A stretch of 55,297 nt of DNA, taken from the NCBI GenBank assembly GCA_012735505.1, contig JAAYHE010000070.1, positions 1-55,297 of the forward strand. Reading direction: 5' to 3'. Positions 25,293-34,887 of this stretch are shown here, in pieces (the first letter of the stretch is position 1; each line of letters opens with the position of its first letter). Both the position numbers and the translations under genes were made by a program. Under the pieces are notes generated by a model. It searched no databases and was not told the origin of the DNA. It was given only the letters and a program-made list of their open reading frames with translations. Source of the DNA: Bacillota bacterium (GTDB lineage: Bacteria; Bacillota; UBA994; UBA5500).

Positions 25293-25415
25293 CTTAGCAA
25301 CGCTGCGCGTTGCTAAGAAGGTACAGGCCGATAATTGCTGCGCAACCATCACTTTATGTTACCCGCAACACTAAAGTGTTGCTAATGCCTAGGTCTGGGG
25401 GTGTCTGGGCCTAGG
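25293..25415. promoter_or_regulatory. Run of three palindromes before the L25 gene
   Basis: CTTAGCAACGC...GCGTTGCTAAG (25294-25318), GCAACACT...AGTGTTGC (25366-25383) and CCTAGG...CCTAGG flanking GTCTGGGGGTGTCTGGG (25388-25415). The first could end the prs transcript but has no T run. The role is unknown; it may be a structured leader for the L25 gene. Confidence 0.5.
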
Positions 25416-25454
25416 CGTGTTTGCTACATTTCAATGATGATGGAGGAATTAAAC

Positions 25455-26078
25455 ATGTCTACAGTGAACATTACAGCTACTGTACGTGAACCTATGAGTC
25501 GCGGCGCTAACAATAGGCTGCGTAAACAGGGTTTTACCCCTGGTGTACTTTATGGTGGTGCTAAACGTATTAATGTGCCTATTCAAATCCCAACCCGCGA
25601 GCTGGCTGCAGCTCTCGAGAAATCAACCGACAGCGCTTTTCTTACCCTGCAGCTCGATGGTGGCAATACCTACCTAGTTTTGCCACGAGAAATCCAGTAC
25701 GGCGCGATCAAGCGCGATTTGCGCCACATCGATCTGCAAATAGTGGAAAGGGACGAAGAAGTGCGCACTACTGTGCCGGTACGTATTGTGGGTACTAACG
25801 AAGAACCTTTACAGTATGGGTTACTGGAAATTGAGGTTAAGGGTAAGCCAGCCGATTTGCCTGGCTCTTTGAACGTAGATGTTTCCGCGTTAGCAGTAGG
25901 CGACACTATTTTCGTTAGCGATTTAGAGATTCCGGCTGGAGTAGAGTTAATCAGCAACCCAGAAGATATGGTGGTGGGCGTGGTTGCTAGCACCGAGGCT
26001 CCAGTAGAGGAAGCGGGCGAAGAAGTGGCAGAGGATGCTGCTGGTGAGCCCGAGGCAACCGAATCGCCTAACAGCTAG
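25455..26078 (+). CDS. rplY: 50S ribosomal protein L25/general stress protein Ctc
   Basis: This 207-residue L25 of the long TL5/Ctc type binds 5S rRNA. The N-terminal domain has VREPMSRGANNRLRKQGFTPGVLYGG; the C-terminal TL5 domain has VRIVGTNEEP, GLLEIEVKGKPADLPGSLNVDVS and PEDMVVGVV. An acidic Glu/Ala-rich tail (~185-207) closes it. The frame starts at 25401, but GGAGG at 25442-25446 marks ATG 25455. B. subtilis ctc is a sigma-B gene in the same place. Confidence 0.94.
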   Translation: MSTVNITATVREPMSRGANNRLRKQGFTPGVLYGGAKRINVPIQIPTRELAAALEKSTDSAFLTLQLDGGNTYLVLPREIQYGAIKRDLRHIDLQIVERDEEVRTTVPVRIVGTNEEPLQYGLLEIEVKGKPADLPGSLNVDVSALAVGDTIFVSDLEIPAGVELISNPEDMVVGVVASTEAPVEEAGEEVAEDAAGEPEATESPNS

Positions 26079-26153
26079 TCGGGACGTAATTTTCCTGAAA
26101 ATGAAATTCCCAGGTCTGCAATAGCAGCCTGGCCTGGGGTTTTGATCAAGGTA

Positions 26154-26186
26154 GAGTGCAGCAGTCTCTGCTGCGCTCTTGCTTTT
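26154..26186 (+). terminator. Terminator after the L25 gene
   Basis: GAGTGCAGCA (26154-26163) pairs with TGCTGCGCTC (26169-26178, one wobble), followed by TTGCTTTT. A weaker hairpin (CCAGG/CCTGG) lies just upstream. Confidence 0.75.
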
Positions 26187-26218
26187 CATACTGTTAAGGC
26201 AGAGCGGAGGCGTGCGAT

Positions 26219-26779
26219 GTGAAACTAATAGTTGGGCTGGGCAATCCTGGGCCTAGATATGCTGATACGCGACACAACGTTGGTTTTCGTGTCATTACCC
26301 AGTTGGCTAAAGAGCATAATATCAAGGTGACTGGTAGCCTGGGCCCCGCTATTGTTGGCGAGGGGCAGATAGGCGGCCAGCCGGTGTTGCTGTTACAGCC
26401 GACTACTTTCATGAACAGGAGCGGGCCAGCGGTTACCTATGCCATGCGGCAACGACAGATTGCGCTGGAAGATATCTTGCTCATTTATGATGATTTAGAC
26501 TTGCCACTGGGTAAGATAAGATTACGGGCGACGGGTAGCTCGGGGGGACACAATGGTATGCGTTCGGTCATTGCTGCCCTAGGCACCCAAGAATTTGCCC
26601 GTTTGCGTGTGGGTATCGGTCGCTCAAACCAGTCGGATGTAATCGACTACGTGTTAGAGCCCTTTTCGCGAGAGGAGATACCCATTATTATGCAAGTAGT
26701 GGAAACAGCTAGCGAGGCTGTAGCTGTATGGGTCAGCCATGGCATAGCACAGGCTGCATCCCAGTTTAATGGTCTGTAA
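26219..26779 (+). CDS. pth: Peptidyl-tRNA hydrolase
   Basis: This 186-residue enzyme frees tRNA from peptidyl-tRNA dropped by ribosomes. MKLIVGLGNPGPRYADTRHNVGF includes Asn9 and catalytic His19; LLQPTTFMNRSGPAV and LIYDDLDLPLGKIRLRATGSSGGHNGMRS are conserved. The start is GTG behind GGAGG. In B. subtilis this is spoVC, whose mutation also blocks sporulation, and it is also upstream of fin-mfd. Confidence 0.96.
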   Translation: MKLIVGLGNPGPRYADTRHNVGFRVITQLAKEHNIKVTGSLGPAIVGEGQIGGQPVLLLQPTTFMNRSGPAVTYAMRQRQIALEDILLIYDDLDLPLGKIRLRATGSSGGHNGMRSVIAALGTQEFARLRVGIGRSNQSDVIDYVLEPFSREEIPIIMQVVETASEAVAVWVSHGIAQAASQFNGL

Positions 26780-27130
26780 GAGGCAAGGCTAATACGCTGG
26801 GCTACAAAGCCGCGAAGCGAGGTTGGTCAAGACCATGCTTGTGCGCCTGTGCTTCCTCGGCCTGGGGCAACTGCTTGGGCCCTGAAGCAGGCTCCAACGA
26901 GCCTACGCAGTAACCCCAGGCTGCGTGTTAGCACGCAGGTTGCGGTTTACGGATGACGCGCAACGCCTTGCTTGCCAGGCCGGTGCTAAGAGCCAACGCA
27001 GGCGCTACGCCCTTACAGATATAGCGCCATGTGGGTACGAGGTGTAGGGGCATTTTGAAACACGCCCGCCCGGGAGGCGGCAGGCCGGCCGGGGAACAGT
27101 TTTGTTCCAACCCGCGTCCTTAGTGAATGT
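26780..27130. repeat. Gene-free gap after pth with dispersed repeat copy 1
   Basis: No gene is seen in this ~350-bp GC-rich gap. It contains a 22-bp block (26946-26967, TTTACGGATGACGCGCAACG...) and a 50-bp block (27047-27096, GGGGCATTTTGAA then CGCCCGCCCGGGAGGC). Both recur after the spoIID-like gene, with 2 and 5 mismatches, in the same order and at similar spacing. CATGCTTGTGCGCCTGT (26834) and GGCTCCAACG (near 26890) resemble blocks in the gap after cphA. There is no transposase or clear terminal repeat. Confidence 0.75.
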
Positions 27131-27144
27131 AAGGAGGTTTGCCT

Positions 27145-27543
27145 GTGCGCTCGCTCATAGCGTTGGCCATCGCTAGCGGGATGGCCTATGTGGCCAATCG
27201 GTATCTAGTATCACGGTTGGGTACTATCGCATTGATTACCCTAGTGCCACCTTTGGAGGAGCTCCTCAAAACAGGTGCAACGATTCTGCTGCAGGCCTCG
27301 ATTTGGTGGGTACATCTAGGCTTTGGTCTATTAGAAGCAGCCGTTAATCTGGGGCGCAACCCTCGCAGTTTGCCAGAGGTGGGTTTTCTTGCAGCCATAG
27401 GCAGCATAGTAGGACACGCTGCTTTTGGCGTTATCACTTTGTGGGGGCAAAGCAGGAGTGGCCATTGGCTGGGAGGATTAGCCTTAGGTAGTGGCCTGCA
27501 TTTGCTGTGGAATATGTGGGTTGTACGGCTAAGTGAATGTTGA
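27145..27543 (+). CDS. Small membrane protein resembling a PrsW-type intramembrane protease
   Basis: This 132-residue protein is almost all membrane helix (about five segments). It carries the pattern of PrsW/CPBP-clan glutamic membrane proteases: PPLEELLKT (Glu38-Glu39-x-x-Lys42), GFGLLEA (Glu64), GHAAFG (His91) and HLLWN (His119-x3-Asn123). It is much shorter than PrsW proteins I know (~200 or more residues). AAGGAGG (27131-27137) fits GTG 27145 best; TTG 27139 is also in frame. It is 11 bases before fin, an anti-sigma factor gene. The family match is by motif only; proteolytic activity and substrate are inference. Confidence 0.55.
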   Translation: MRSLIALAIASGMAYVANRYLVSRLGTIALITLVPPLEELLKTGATILLQASIWWVHLGFGLLEAAVNLGRNPRSLPEVGFLAAIGSIVGHAAFGVITLWGQSRSGHWLGGLALGSGLHLLWNMWVVRLSEC

Positions 27544-27554
27544 GGAGGATTAGC

Positions 27555-27779
27555 ATGCGGGTGCGTTACGTCTGTGATAGCTGCCGGGATGTTATCTATG
27601 AGGTAGAGGATCCAAGTATCACTGAAGAAAAGATAGGCCTCGACCTTTTGACGCCGGAAGAAAGACAGTATTTTGTAGAGAATCAGACCGATGCAGTCGT
27701 TTTGTCTATCCTGTGCGACGAATGTTCTGCTTTGCTTTCCGGTACCGATTGGCCCGAAAAGCCGTCGCTATTACACTAG
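27555..27779 (+). CDS. fin: Anti-sigma-F factor Fin (YabK)
   Basis: This 74-residue zinc-type protein has YVCDSC at the start, LGLDLLTPEERQYFVENQ in the middle and ILCDECSALL near the end. This is the same layout as B. subtilis Fin (CxxC, LG...LTxEER, CxxC), which inhibits sigma-F after engulfment and helps the switch to sigma-G. Its position pth-[ ]-fin-mfd-spoVT also matches. GAGGAGG precedes ATG 27555. Sequence similarity is moderate, but motif plus synteny make the call good. Confidence 0.85.
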   Translation: MRVRYVCDSCRDVIYEVEDPSITEEKIGLDLLTPEERQYFVENQTDAVVLSILCDECSALLSGTDWPEKPSLLH

Positions 27780-27810
27780 TCTCCAGAAAAAAGCTTTAGC
27801 TGCTATATGC

Positions 27811-27845
27811 GCCACCTTGGGAATAGTTCTAAGGTGGTGTTTTTC
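27811..27845 (+). terminator. Terminator after fin
   Basis: GCCACCTTGGGAA pairs with TTCTAAGGTGGT (27811-27838, wobbles), followed by TTTTT at 27840-27844. Confidence 0.75.
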
Positions 27846-27941
27846 CAATTACCTATATTGTGTAAGCCTACATAGCTGGCATGTTAGAATTGTAGTAGAC
27901 AAATAGTGGGCATTCTGTTTTTTTGGAGGGGGGATGGGAAA

Positions 27942-30900
27942 ATGAAGAGCCTTATTGCACTTTTGGAGCAAAGTGCCAGCTGGGAAGAGATTCAGCAGGC
28001 CTTGGCTAATAAACAAAATAACTTGCTAGTTTCGGGGGTAAGTGGCTCGGCTAAGAGTTTCTTAGGGGCTGGTCTAAAGGCCAGCCAGGGCGGTACCCTC
28101 CTTTACATTGCTCCGAATAGCAATGCGGCGGAGCAAGTTTTTGCCGACATGCAAACCCTATTGCCTGAAGAAAATCTGTATTTTTTCCCTGCCCGTGAAA
28201 ATCCCCTCTATGGCATAGCAGCTCTCAGCCCTGAACTGATGGCTGAACGGCAAAAAACCCTCTATGCACTTAGTAGCGGGGAGCCTTGTTTGGTTGTCTC
28301 ATCTTGGGACGCACTTTTTTATCGCTTGCCGGTACCTTCTGTATTTAGCTCGCAGGGGATAGAGTTGTTCTATGGCCAACAACTCGCTTTGGCAGACCTG
28401 ACCCGCCTATTGGTGCAGGGAGGATACGAGCGAGTGCCTCTAGTGGAACACCCGGGCCAATACAGCCAACGGGGCGGCATAATCGACATTTATGGGCCTG
28501 GCTATGATTGGCCTGTGCGTATAGAATTTTTTGGTGATGAGATTGATCTCATCAAACAATTTGACTTGACTAGTCAACGTTCGTTAGCTAATGTGGAACG
28601 AGTGTTAGTCTTACCTGCGCAGGAGAGCGTTTGGCCCGAGTCTGCTAATGTAGCCGGCTTACAACGCCTAGAAACAGCCCTTGCTCAGGCGATAGAAGCT
28701 AACCCTTCGCTAGCTAGCTCGCTAACAGATCACGTAGGGGCTGATTTGGAGCGGCTACAGGCGGGACTAGTCTTTCCTGGGAGAGAGCGTTATCTGCCAT
28801 TTTTTCTAGAGGAAGACTGGAGCCTATTAGACTATTTGCCGCCTACAGCGCGAGTAATAATCGACGAACCCACGAAGGTCTGGGAGCAAGCCGAGGCCGA
28901 TTATAAGTTGTTCATGGAGGGCTTTACCGGCCTATTGGAAGAGGGGCGGGTGCTGCCAGCCCATGCTGATATCGTGCTGTCGCCGGAAGAGCTCCTAAAA
29001 CGTTTGCCCCGTGGGCGAACCCTATTTTTTTCCCTCTTTCCCCGGCGGCCTGCGCCTTGGCGCATCGACCAGCACGTTTCTTTCTTAGCTAAAGGGGTGC
29101 AGAGCTTTCACGGACAATCTGCCTTTTTGCGGCAGGAAACTAGCCGCTTATTAGATAATGACTATCGAGTGGTGATCATGTCTGGCGACAGTGAAGGGCA
29201 AGAGCGAATGTTAGCCTATTTGCGCGAGGAGGGCTTAACCCCGCTCTTGCTGCAAGCCGGCGCTGACCTGCCACCAGCAGGAACCATTGCCGTGGCCGCC
29301 GGGCATTTGGTTAGCGGCTTTGAATTCCCGGACATGCGCTTGTGTGTGTTTGCAGCTGGCGACATTATGCAAAGGCTGCGCCCGAGCAGGAGGGTGTGCC
29401 TGAGCCAGGCAGAAGGAGCCCGCTTAGCCAATTATCGCGATCTTAACGTTGGCGATTACGTAGTGCATGTGCACCACGGTATCGGCCAATATTTAGGCAT
29501 CACCACCCTAGAAATAGGAGGGCTACATAGAGACTATTTGCAGATCAAGTATGCAGGCAAAGATAAACTATATGTGCCAACCGATCAAATAGATTTGTTG
29601 CAGAAATATGTTGGGGCAGAGGGACGCACTCCCAAGATTTATAGCTTGGGCGGTGGGGATTGGCAAAAGGTTAAGAGCCGAGTGAAAAAGTCGGTGCAGG
29701 AGATGGCCAAAGAACTCTTGGCTCTCTACGCGGCTCGAGAAAATGAAGCGGGCTTTAGTTTCCCTCCCGACGACGAGTGGCAGCAACAAATGGAGGCGCG
29801 TTTCCCCTATCGGGAGACTGATGACCAATTGCGGGCCATCACCGATATTAAAGCTGATATGGAATCGCCCAAGCCTATGGATCGCCTCTTATGTGGAGAC
29901 GTAGGCTATGGGAAAACTGAAATTGCCGTTCGGGCTGCCTTTAAGGCGGCGACGGCGGGCAAGCAAGTAGCTGTGTTGGTGCCGACCACTATTTTAGCCG
30001 AACAGCACTATAACACTTTTAAAGAGAGATTTGCTGGCTTCCCGTTGGAATTGGGGCTATTGTCTCGTTTTCGTAGCCCAGCTGCCAACCGAGAAACCGT
30101 GCGTCGCCTAGCACAGGGTTTAGTAGACGTCGTCATCGGTACCCACCGCTTACTACAGTCAGACGTTAAGTTTTGGGATCTAGGGTTGCTCATTATTGAC
30201 GAAGAACAGCGTTTTGGCGTCAAGCATAAAGAGCGTTTAAAGATGTTGAAGCAGAATGTAGATACCCTTACGTTGACTGCTACTCCCATACCAAGGACCT
30301 TGCATATGGCTTTGGTAGGCATGCGAGATATGAGTGTAATCGAAACTCCTCCCGAGGATCGTTTTCCCGTGCAAACCTATGTGGTGGAGCATAACGACGA
30401 ATTAGTGCGTAATGCCATTCGTCGCGAATTACAACGTCAGGGGCAAGTATATTACGTGCATAACCGGGTGCGCAGTATTCGGCGCGTAGCTAGTCGTTTG
30501 GCCGAATTGGTCCCGGAAGCGCGTATCGCTTACGGGCACGGGCAGATGAGCGAAGAACGACTAGAGCGGCTAGTGCTGGACTTTGTAGCAGGGGAATATG
30601 ACGTTTTGGTTACCACGACTATCATAGAATCAGGTCTAGATATTCCCAACGTTAATACCATGATAGTGGAGGATGCAGACAAGTTCGGTTTGGCTCAGCT
30701 TTACCAGCTCCGCGGTCGTGTCGGCCGCTCTAATCGGGTGGCATTTGCTTATTTCACTTATCGGCCGCAAAAGTCGTTATCAGAAGTAGCCGAGAAAAGG
30801 CTGCAGGCTATCAAAGAGTTTACCGAATTAGGTGCTGGATTTAAGATAGCTATGCGCGACCTGGAGATTCGCGGTGCTGGTAATATATTGGGCCCAGAGC

Positions 30901-31469
30901 AGCACGGGTTCATGGTGGCTGTAGGCTTCGACCTCTACTGCCAGCTGTTAGAAGAGGCTGTGCGAGAGCTGAAAGGACAGGCACCAGTAAAGAAAGCGGA
31001 TGTAGAGCTAGACCTATCGCTAGATGCATTTATCCCCGATCGTTATATTCGCGATGGCAAGCAGAAGGTGGAAATGTATAAGAAAATCCGGGCCGCGACC
31101 GAGCTGGCCGATGTTGATGACATCGAGGATGAAATGTTCGATCGTTACGGTAACATGCCGGAGAGTGTTCGCAATTTGCTCTTGGCCACCCGCATGCGGG
31201 TTTTGGCGCAGAAATTAGACATAGGGCGGATAGTGATAGGGGAAGACAGCTTGCAGATACAGTTAGCTGCAGGCGCCTACTGGTTGCCTGAACAGATAGA
31301 GTTCCTTTACCGTCAGACAGAGGGGCAAATGCGGCTGCAGCCTAACAAGCCGGGAGTATTTGTCTGGCGCCAGACAAACACTTTTCCCGTCGCTATGGCT
31401 AAGCGATGGGTACAACTGATGACTGAACTTGTCGAGTTAATGCCAGAGGGGGAAAAAGCTATTGGGTAA
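27942..31469 (+). CDS. mfd: Transcription-repair coupling factor
   Basis: This 1175-residue ATP-dependent translocase removes stalled RNA polymerase and recruits UvrA. The N-terminal UvrB-like part has [20 protein letters not shown] and [11 protein letters not shown]; the RNAP-interacting region has [20 protein letters not shown]; the translocase has Walker [10 protein letters not shown] (residue 652) and [15 protein letters not shown] (Asp753); the C-terminal TRCF domain follows. GGAGGGGGG precedes ATG 27942; the earlier in-frame ATG 27906 has no site. It overlaps the next gene by 8 bp. Confidence 0.97.
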   Translation: MKSLIALLEQSASWEEIQQALANKQNNLLVSGVSGSAKSFLGAGLKASQGGTLLYIAPNSNAAEQVFADMQTLLPEENLYFFPARENPLYGIAALSPELMAERQKTLYALSSGEPCLVVSSWDALFYRLPVPSVFSSQGIELFYGQQLALADLTRLLVQGGYERVPLVEHPGQYSQRGGIIDIYGPGYDWPVRIEFFGDEIDLIKQFDLTSQRSLANVERVLVLPAQESVWPESANVAGLQRLETALAQAIEANPSLASSLTDHVGADLERLQAGLVFPGRERYLPFFLEEDWSLLDYLPPTARVIIDEPTKVWEQAEADYKLFMEGFTGLLEEGRVLPAHADIVLSPEELLKRLPRGRTLFFSLFPRRPAPWRIDQHVSFLAKGVQSFHGQSAFLRQETSRLLDNDYRVVIMSGDSEGQERMLAYLREEGLTPLLLQAGADLPPAGTIAVAAGHLVSGFEFPDMRLCVFAAGDIMQRLRPSRRVCLSQAEGARLANYRDLNVGDYVVHVHHGIGQYLGITTLEIGGLHRDYLQIKYAGKDKLYVPTDQIDLLQKYVGAEGRTPKIYSLGGGDWQKVKSRVKKSVQEMAKELLALYAARENEAGFSFPPDDEWQQQMEARFPYRETDDQLRAITDIKADMESPKPMDRLLCGDVGYGKTEIAVRAAFKAATAGKQVAVLVPTTILAEQHYNTFKERFAGFPLELGLLSRFRSPAANRETVRRLAQGLVDVVIGTHRLLQSDVKFWDLGLLIIDEEQRFGVKHKERLKMLKQNVDTLTLTATPIPRTLHMALVGMRDMSVIETPPEDRFPVQTYVVEHNDELVRNAIRRELQRQGQVYYVHNRVRSIRRVASRLAELVPEARIAYGHGQMSEERLERLVLDFVAGEYDVLVTTTIIESGLDIPNVNTMIVEDADKFGLAQLYQLRGRVGRSNRVAFAYFTYRPQKSLSEVAEKRLQAIKEFTELGAGFKIAMRDLEIRGAGNILGPEQHGFMVAVGFDLYCQLLEEAVRELKGQAPVKKADVELDLSLDAFIPDRYIRDGKQKVEMYKKIRAATELADVDDIEDEMFDRYGNMPESVRNLLLATRMRVLAQKLDIGRIVIGEDSLQIQLAAGAYWLPEQIEFLYRQTEGQMRLQPNKPGVFVWRQTNTFPVAMAKRWVQLMTELVELMPEGEKAIG

Positions 31470-32427
31470 GTCATATCAACCGGCTGCTCAGAACAAATAT
31501 TGGCTAATTCCTTTGGCCGTTCTAATGTTCGTAGTCGTCGGTTTTGCGTTGCTTACAACTAGGGTGGCCGCTCTTGTCGGGGGGAAGATAATTACGCCGG
31601 CTGAGCTGGAAACGAGGTTAAACATTGTCCAATTTAGTTACGATCTACAATTTAGTAATGCCCCGGGCTATCAGCCCGATTTTGCTAGCCAGAATCGGCG
31701 CCAGGTTCTTAGCCAGCTAGCCGAGGAACAATTTTTACTGGAAGCAGCCGCCACGTTAGCAACACCACAGGAACAAGAAGAACATGCCAACCAATTGTTG
31801 GCATGGTTGCGGCATAATTTGTTTCAAGGTGACCTGGCTAGATATGAAGAAACCTTAGCCAAATATCATCTGACTGAAGCTGATTTAATAACATATTTTA
31901 GCAACAACCTGCTCTTAACACGTCTGCGCGAGCAGGCCATAAAGGAAGTGAGTGTAAGCGAAGAAGAAGCAAGACAGTTTTACGAAGAGCATCCAGAGCG
32001 TTTTGAGCATCCAGAAATGGTGAAAGTTGCGCATATATTGGTATCCGATAAGGCTTTGGCTGAGGAGCTGTTACAACAGTTAAAGGCAGGAGCAGATTTT
32101 GCTGCTTTAGCTAAAGAACACTCTTTGGATAAAGAGAGTGTTGCTCATGGCGGTTTGCTTCCTTGGTTTAGTCGGGGGCAAATGGAAGCCCATTTCGAAG
32201 AAGCTGCATTTTCTCTAGAGCCAGGCCAAATTAGCTCGGTTATTGAGACGAGCCATGGGTACCATATTATTAGAGCTGAGAGTAAAGAACCAGCGAAGAA
32301 GCAATCGTTTTCAGAAGTGGCCAAACAAGCAAGCGATCAAGCCCTGCTGGCCAAGCAGGACGCCGTTTGGAGCGAATATCGTCGTCAGCTTCGTGGCCGC
32401 AAATTGATACTATTGTTCTCTCGCTAG
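31462..32427 (+). CDS. Parvulin-type peptidyl-prolyl isomerase, membrane-anchored (PrsA/SurA-like)
   Basis: This 321-residue protein has one N-terminal membrane segment (residues ~14-36, no lipobox), a SurA_N-like helical region (~40-180, with [11 protein letters not shown]), and a parvulin rotamase domain (~190-285) with [35 protein letters not shown] and [10 protein letters not shown]. It probably helps fold exported proteins or spore-envelope proteins outside the membrane. The TTG start overlaps the mfd stop and has GAGGGGG upstream. Several clostridia have an isomerase here. Confidence 0.88.
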   Translation: MGKSYQPAAQNKYWLIPLAVLMFVVVGFALLTTRVAALVGGKIITPAELETRLNIVQFSYDLQFSNAPGYQPDFASQNRRQVLSQLAEEQFLLEAAATLATPQEQEEHANQLLAWLRHNLFQGDLARYEETLAKYHLTEADLITYFSNNLLLTRLREQAIKEVSVSEEEARQFYEEHPERFEHPEMVKVAHILVSDKALAEELLQQLKAGADFAALAKEHSLDKESVAHGGLLPWFSRGQMEAHFEEAAFSLEPGQISSVIETSHGYHIIRAESKEPAKKQSFSEVAKQASDQALLAKQDAVWSEYRRQLRGRKLILLFSR

Positions 32428-32437
32428 TTTCACATAA

Positions 32438-32467
32438 GCATAATATGAGTTGGCCAGTTAAATACTA
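32438..32467 (+). promoter_or_regulatory. Candidate sigma-G promoter of spoVT
   Basis: GCATA (32438-32442), 18 bp, AATACTA (32461-32467), against the sigma-G pattern GnATR-18-CATnnTA with one mismatch. spoVT is sigma-G-dependent in B. subtilis. The match is short, so this is a hypothesis. Confidence 0.45.
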
Positions 32468-32511
32468 CACTTACCTGTAACTGTCAGTAGCTCAATAAGG
32501 AGGCAGAACTC

Positions 32512-33060
32512 ATGAAAGCAACAGGCATCGTTCGGCGCATTGATGATCTTGGACGCGTTGTTATACCAAAAGAAATTCGCCGTACTCTACGTATCCGCGA
32601 AGGCGATCCACTAGAAATCTTTGTCGACCGTGATGGAGAGGTTATCCTTAAGAAATATTCTCCGATTGGCGAGTTAGGTGATTTTGCTCAAGAATACGTT
32701 GAGTCGTTATATGATTCAACTGGCCATACCTGCTTGATTACAGACCGCGACTTGGTTATTGCGGTAGCCGGTGCTTCGAAAAAGGAATTTCTCAATCAGC
32801 CGCTGGGTAGTTTAGCTGAAATGGCTATGGAAGAGCGGCGCACCATTACCGTCAATGATACAAGTTCTGGCTGCGCCATCGACTGGCTTGATGGCACCTG
32901 CAAACTGACTGCTCAGGTTGTTTCCCCCATTGTCGCCGAAGGGCATCCGCTAGGTTGCGTTATTATCTGCAGCAAGGAGCCAAACGCGCAGCTGGGTGAG
33001 GTGGAAACCAAGCTAGCAGAAACGGCGGCAAGTTTCTTGGGTAAACAGATGGAAGGTTAA
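32512..33060 (+). CDS. spoVT: Stage V sporulation protein T
   Basis: This 182-residue forespore regulator modulates sigma-G genes. The N-terminal AbrB-type domain (1-50) is MKATGIVRRIDDLGRVVIPKEIRRTLRIREGDPLEIFVDRDGEVILKKY; a GAF domain follows (~55-180, HTCLITDRDLVIAVAGASKKEF and SPIVAEGHPLGCVIICSKE). AAGGAGG precedes the ATG. Its length and the mfd-spoVT order match B. subtilis. A candidate sigma-G promoter lies upstream. Confidence 0.96.
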   Translation: MKATGIVRRIDDLGRVVIPKEIRRTLRIREGDPLEIFVDRDGEVILKKYSPIGELGDFAQEYVESLYDSTGHTCLITDRDLVIAVAGASKKEFLNQPLGSLAEMAMEERRTITVNDTSSGCAIDWLDGTCKLTAQVVSPIVAEGHPLGCVIICSKEPNAQLGEVETKLAETAASFLGKQMEG

Positions 33061-33108
33061 GCTTAGGGCTTGCTCTATAATATCTTTCCTAGAATATGTA
33101 TTTTGGCG

Positions 33109-33141
33109 GGGCTGTCCCTTGCAAGTTGGGGCAGCCTTTTA
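33109..33141 (+). terminator. Terminator after spoVT
   Basis: GGCTGTCCC (33110-33118) pairs with GGGGCAGCC (33128-33136), then TTTT. Confidence 0.75.
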
Positions 33142-33184
33142 TTTGCTAGAAAAGAGAGTATAACAGATAGCAAAGCCCCATACA

Positions 33185-33193
33185 TGCTATAAT
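33185..33193 (+). promoter_or_regulatory. Extended -10 element before the YabM-like gene
   Basis: TGCTATAAT (33185-33193) is a perfect extended -10, ~70 bases upstream of the gene; no good -35 is seen at 17 bp. Confidence 0.5.
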
Positions 33194-33262
33194 GAAAAGG
33201 ATTTAGCCAGCCAACTCTAGTTGTGAACCAGGTGAAAAATTTCGGAAAGGGATGAGCCAATA

Positions 33263-34885
33263 GTGAAAGATCGAGACGACAATCGATTTATTAAGAACGC
33301 TGCCATTTTGACGGTGGCTGGCATCTTTGTTCGTGCTCTCGGTGCTGTTTATCGCATCCCCTTAGCCCGCTTTGCCGGTGCTGAGATTACCGGCCTTTAT
33401 CAAATGGCTTATCCTATCTACTCCGCCTTGCTAGCTATCTCAACTTCGGGGCCTCCTATCGCTATAGCCAAGATGGTGGCTGAAAGGGTAGCAAGAAATA
33501 GATACCGCGCTGCCCAGCGGATCTTCCAGATATCGATCTTAACCCTAGGGGTCGTGGGTTTACTATCCACGATCGTTCTCATGCTGGCATCGCCCTACTT
33601 GGTCAGCCATGTGCTAGAGGATGAACGGGCTTTAGGCGCCCTCTTAGCTATGGGGCCGGCTATTTTTCTGATTGCCTTAGTTTCTGGTATGCGGGGCTAT
33701 TTTCAAGGCTTGCAGCAAATGGTCCCTTACGCCATCAGTCAGATAGCCGAACAGGTTGTGCGAGTAGGTGTCGCCTTAGGTTTAGGCTTGTACCTCCTAT
33801 CTATGGGCCAAGCCCCGGGTGTTGTGGCGGCAGGTATCTCGTCGGGGGTCACTTTTGGGGGACTAGCGGCTTTACTGGTACTCATCTTTGCCTATATCAG
33901 GTTGAAGCGGCGTTTAGCCGTAAAGTGGCGGCGAGAGACGCGGGCAGGTGAAAGTGGGCGCAGGATAGTGCGCGAACTGGCGGCGTTAGCCATCCCCATT
34001 ACTATCGGGGGAATAGTTTTGCCTCTGATGCAGCTGATTGACGCCGCAGTAGTGCCCCGCCGCCTCTTAGTAGCGGGCTTTACCCAGTCGGAAGCAACTG
34101 CCTTATATGGCCAGCTTTCGGGCATGGCTACCCCGTTGATCAATCTGCCCCAGATGTTCACAGTCGCTCTCGTGGCTAGCCTAGTGCCTTCTATCGCTGG
34201 GGCTATGTCTTTAGGACAGCGCCACTTGGTGCAGTCTCGCTCTGCCTTAGCTTTGAAATTAGCCATGCTTATTAACTTGCCGGCTGCGGTCGGCCTGTCG
34301 GTTTTAGCAACTCCCATTGGTATTCTGCTTTACGGAAAGGAAAGTGGGGCAGGGGTAGGTTACCCCCTCTCGGTGCTCGCTTTTGTAGTTGCTTTTCTGG
34401 CATTGCAACAAACTACTACCGGTGTACTACAGGGTTTGGGGAGAACTCACATTCCAGTTGTAAACTTGTTTTTTGGGGCTTTAGCTAAATTAACCTCTAC
34501 GTATTTTCTTACTGCCATTCCGGTCCTCAATATTCGAGGCTCGGCCTTGAGCACAGTCATCGGATTTGCCGTTTCTTCTGCTCTCAACTATCGGGCTATG
34601 CGCTGGGTAGCAGGTGTGAAAATCCCTATCGGCCAGACCTTTATCAGGCCTAGTTTGGCTGCGGCCGGTATGGGTGTGGTAGCCGTCTATAGTTACCGTT
34701 GGTTTGCCAGCTCTGTCTCTGGCAATATAGCTACTTTGCTGGCTGTCATGGTGGCGGCCGCTTTTTACGGCGTTTTGGTGCTGGTAACCGGCTCTATAAC
34801 GGCGCGGGAGTTAGCTTTCATTCCTAAAGTTGGGGAGCCTTTAAGCCGATTATTATTAAGACTAAAACTCATACGGGAGGGATAA
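33263..34885 (+). CDS. Polysaccharide biosynthesis/lipid II flippase family protein (SpoVB/YabM-like)
   Basis: This 540-residue MOP-superfamily membrane protein has ~14 hydrophobic segments. It has the SpoVB/YtgP/YabM start NAAILTVAGIFVRALGAVYRIPLARFAGAEITGLYQMAYPIY and GLQQMVPYAISQIAEQVVRVG. Relatives move lipid-linked wall or polysaccharide precursors, including for the spore cortex. Its place after spoVT and before mazG equals B. subtilis yabM. GTG start. Spo-specific (SpoVB) and vegetative roles cannot be separated by sequence. Confidence 0.9.
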   Translation: MKDRDDNRFIKNAAILTVAGIFVRALGAVYRIPLARFAGAEITGLYQMAYPIYSALLAISTSGPPIAIAKMVAERVARNRYRAAQRIFQISILTLGVVGLLSTIVLMLASPYLVSHVLEDERALGALLAMGPAIFLIALVSGMRGYFQGLQQMVPYAISQIAEQVVRVGVALGLGLYLLSMGQAPGVVAAGISSGVTFGGLAALLVLIFAYIRLKRRLAVKWRRETRAGESGRRIVRELAALAIPITIGGIVLPLMQLIDAAVVPRRLLVAGFTQSEATALYGQLSGMATPLINLPQMFTVALVASLVPSIAGAMSLGQRHLVQSRSALALKLAMLINLPAAVGLSVLATPIGILLYGKESGAGVGYPLSVLAFVVAFLALQQTTTGVLQGLGRTHIPVVNLFFGALAKLTSTYFLTAIPVLNIRGSALSTVIGFAVSSALNYRAMRWVAGVKIPIGQTFIRPSLAAAGMGVVAVYSYRWFASSVSGNIATLLAVMVAAAFYGVLVLVTGSITARELAFIPKVGEPLSRLLLRLKLIREG

Positions 34886-34887
34886 GC

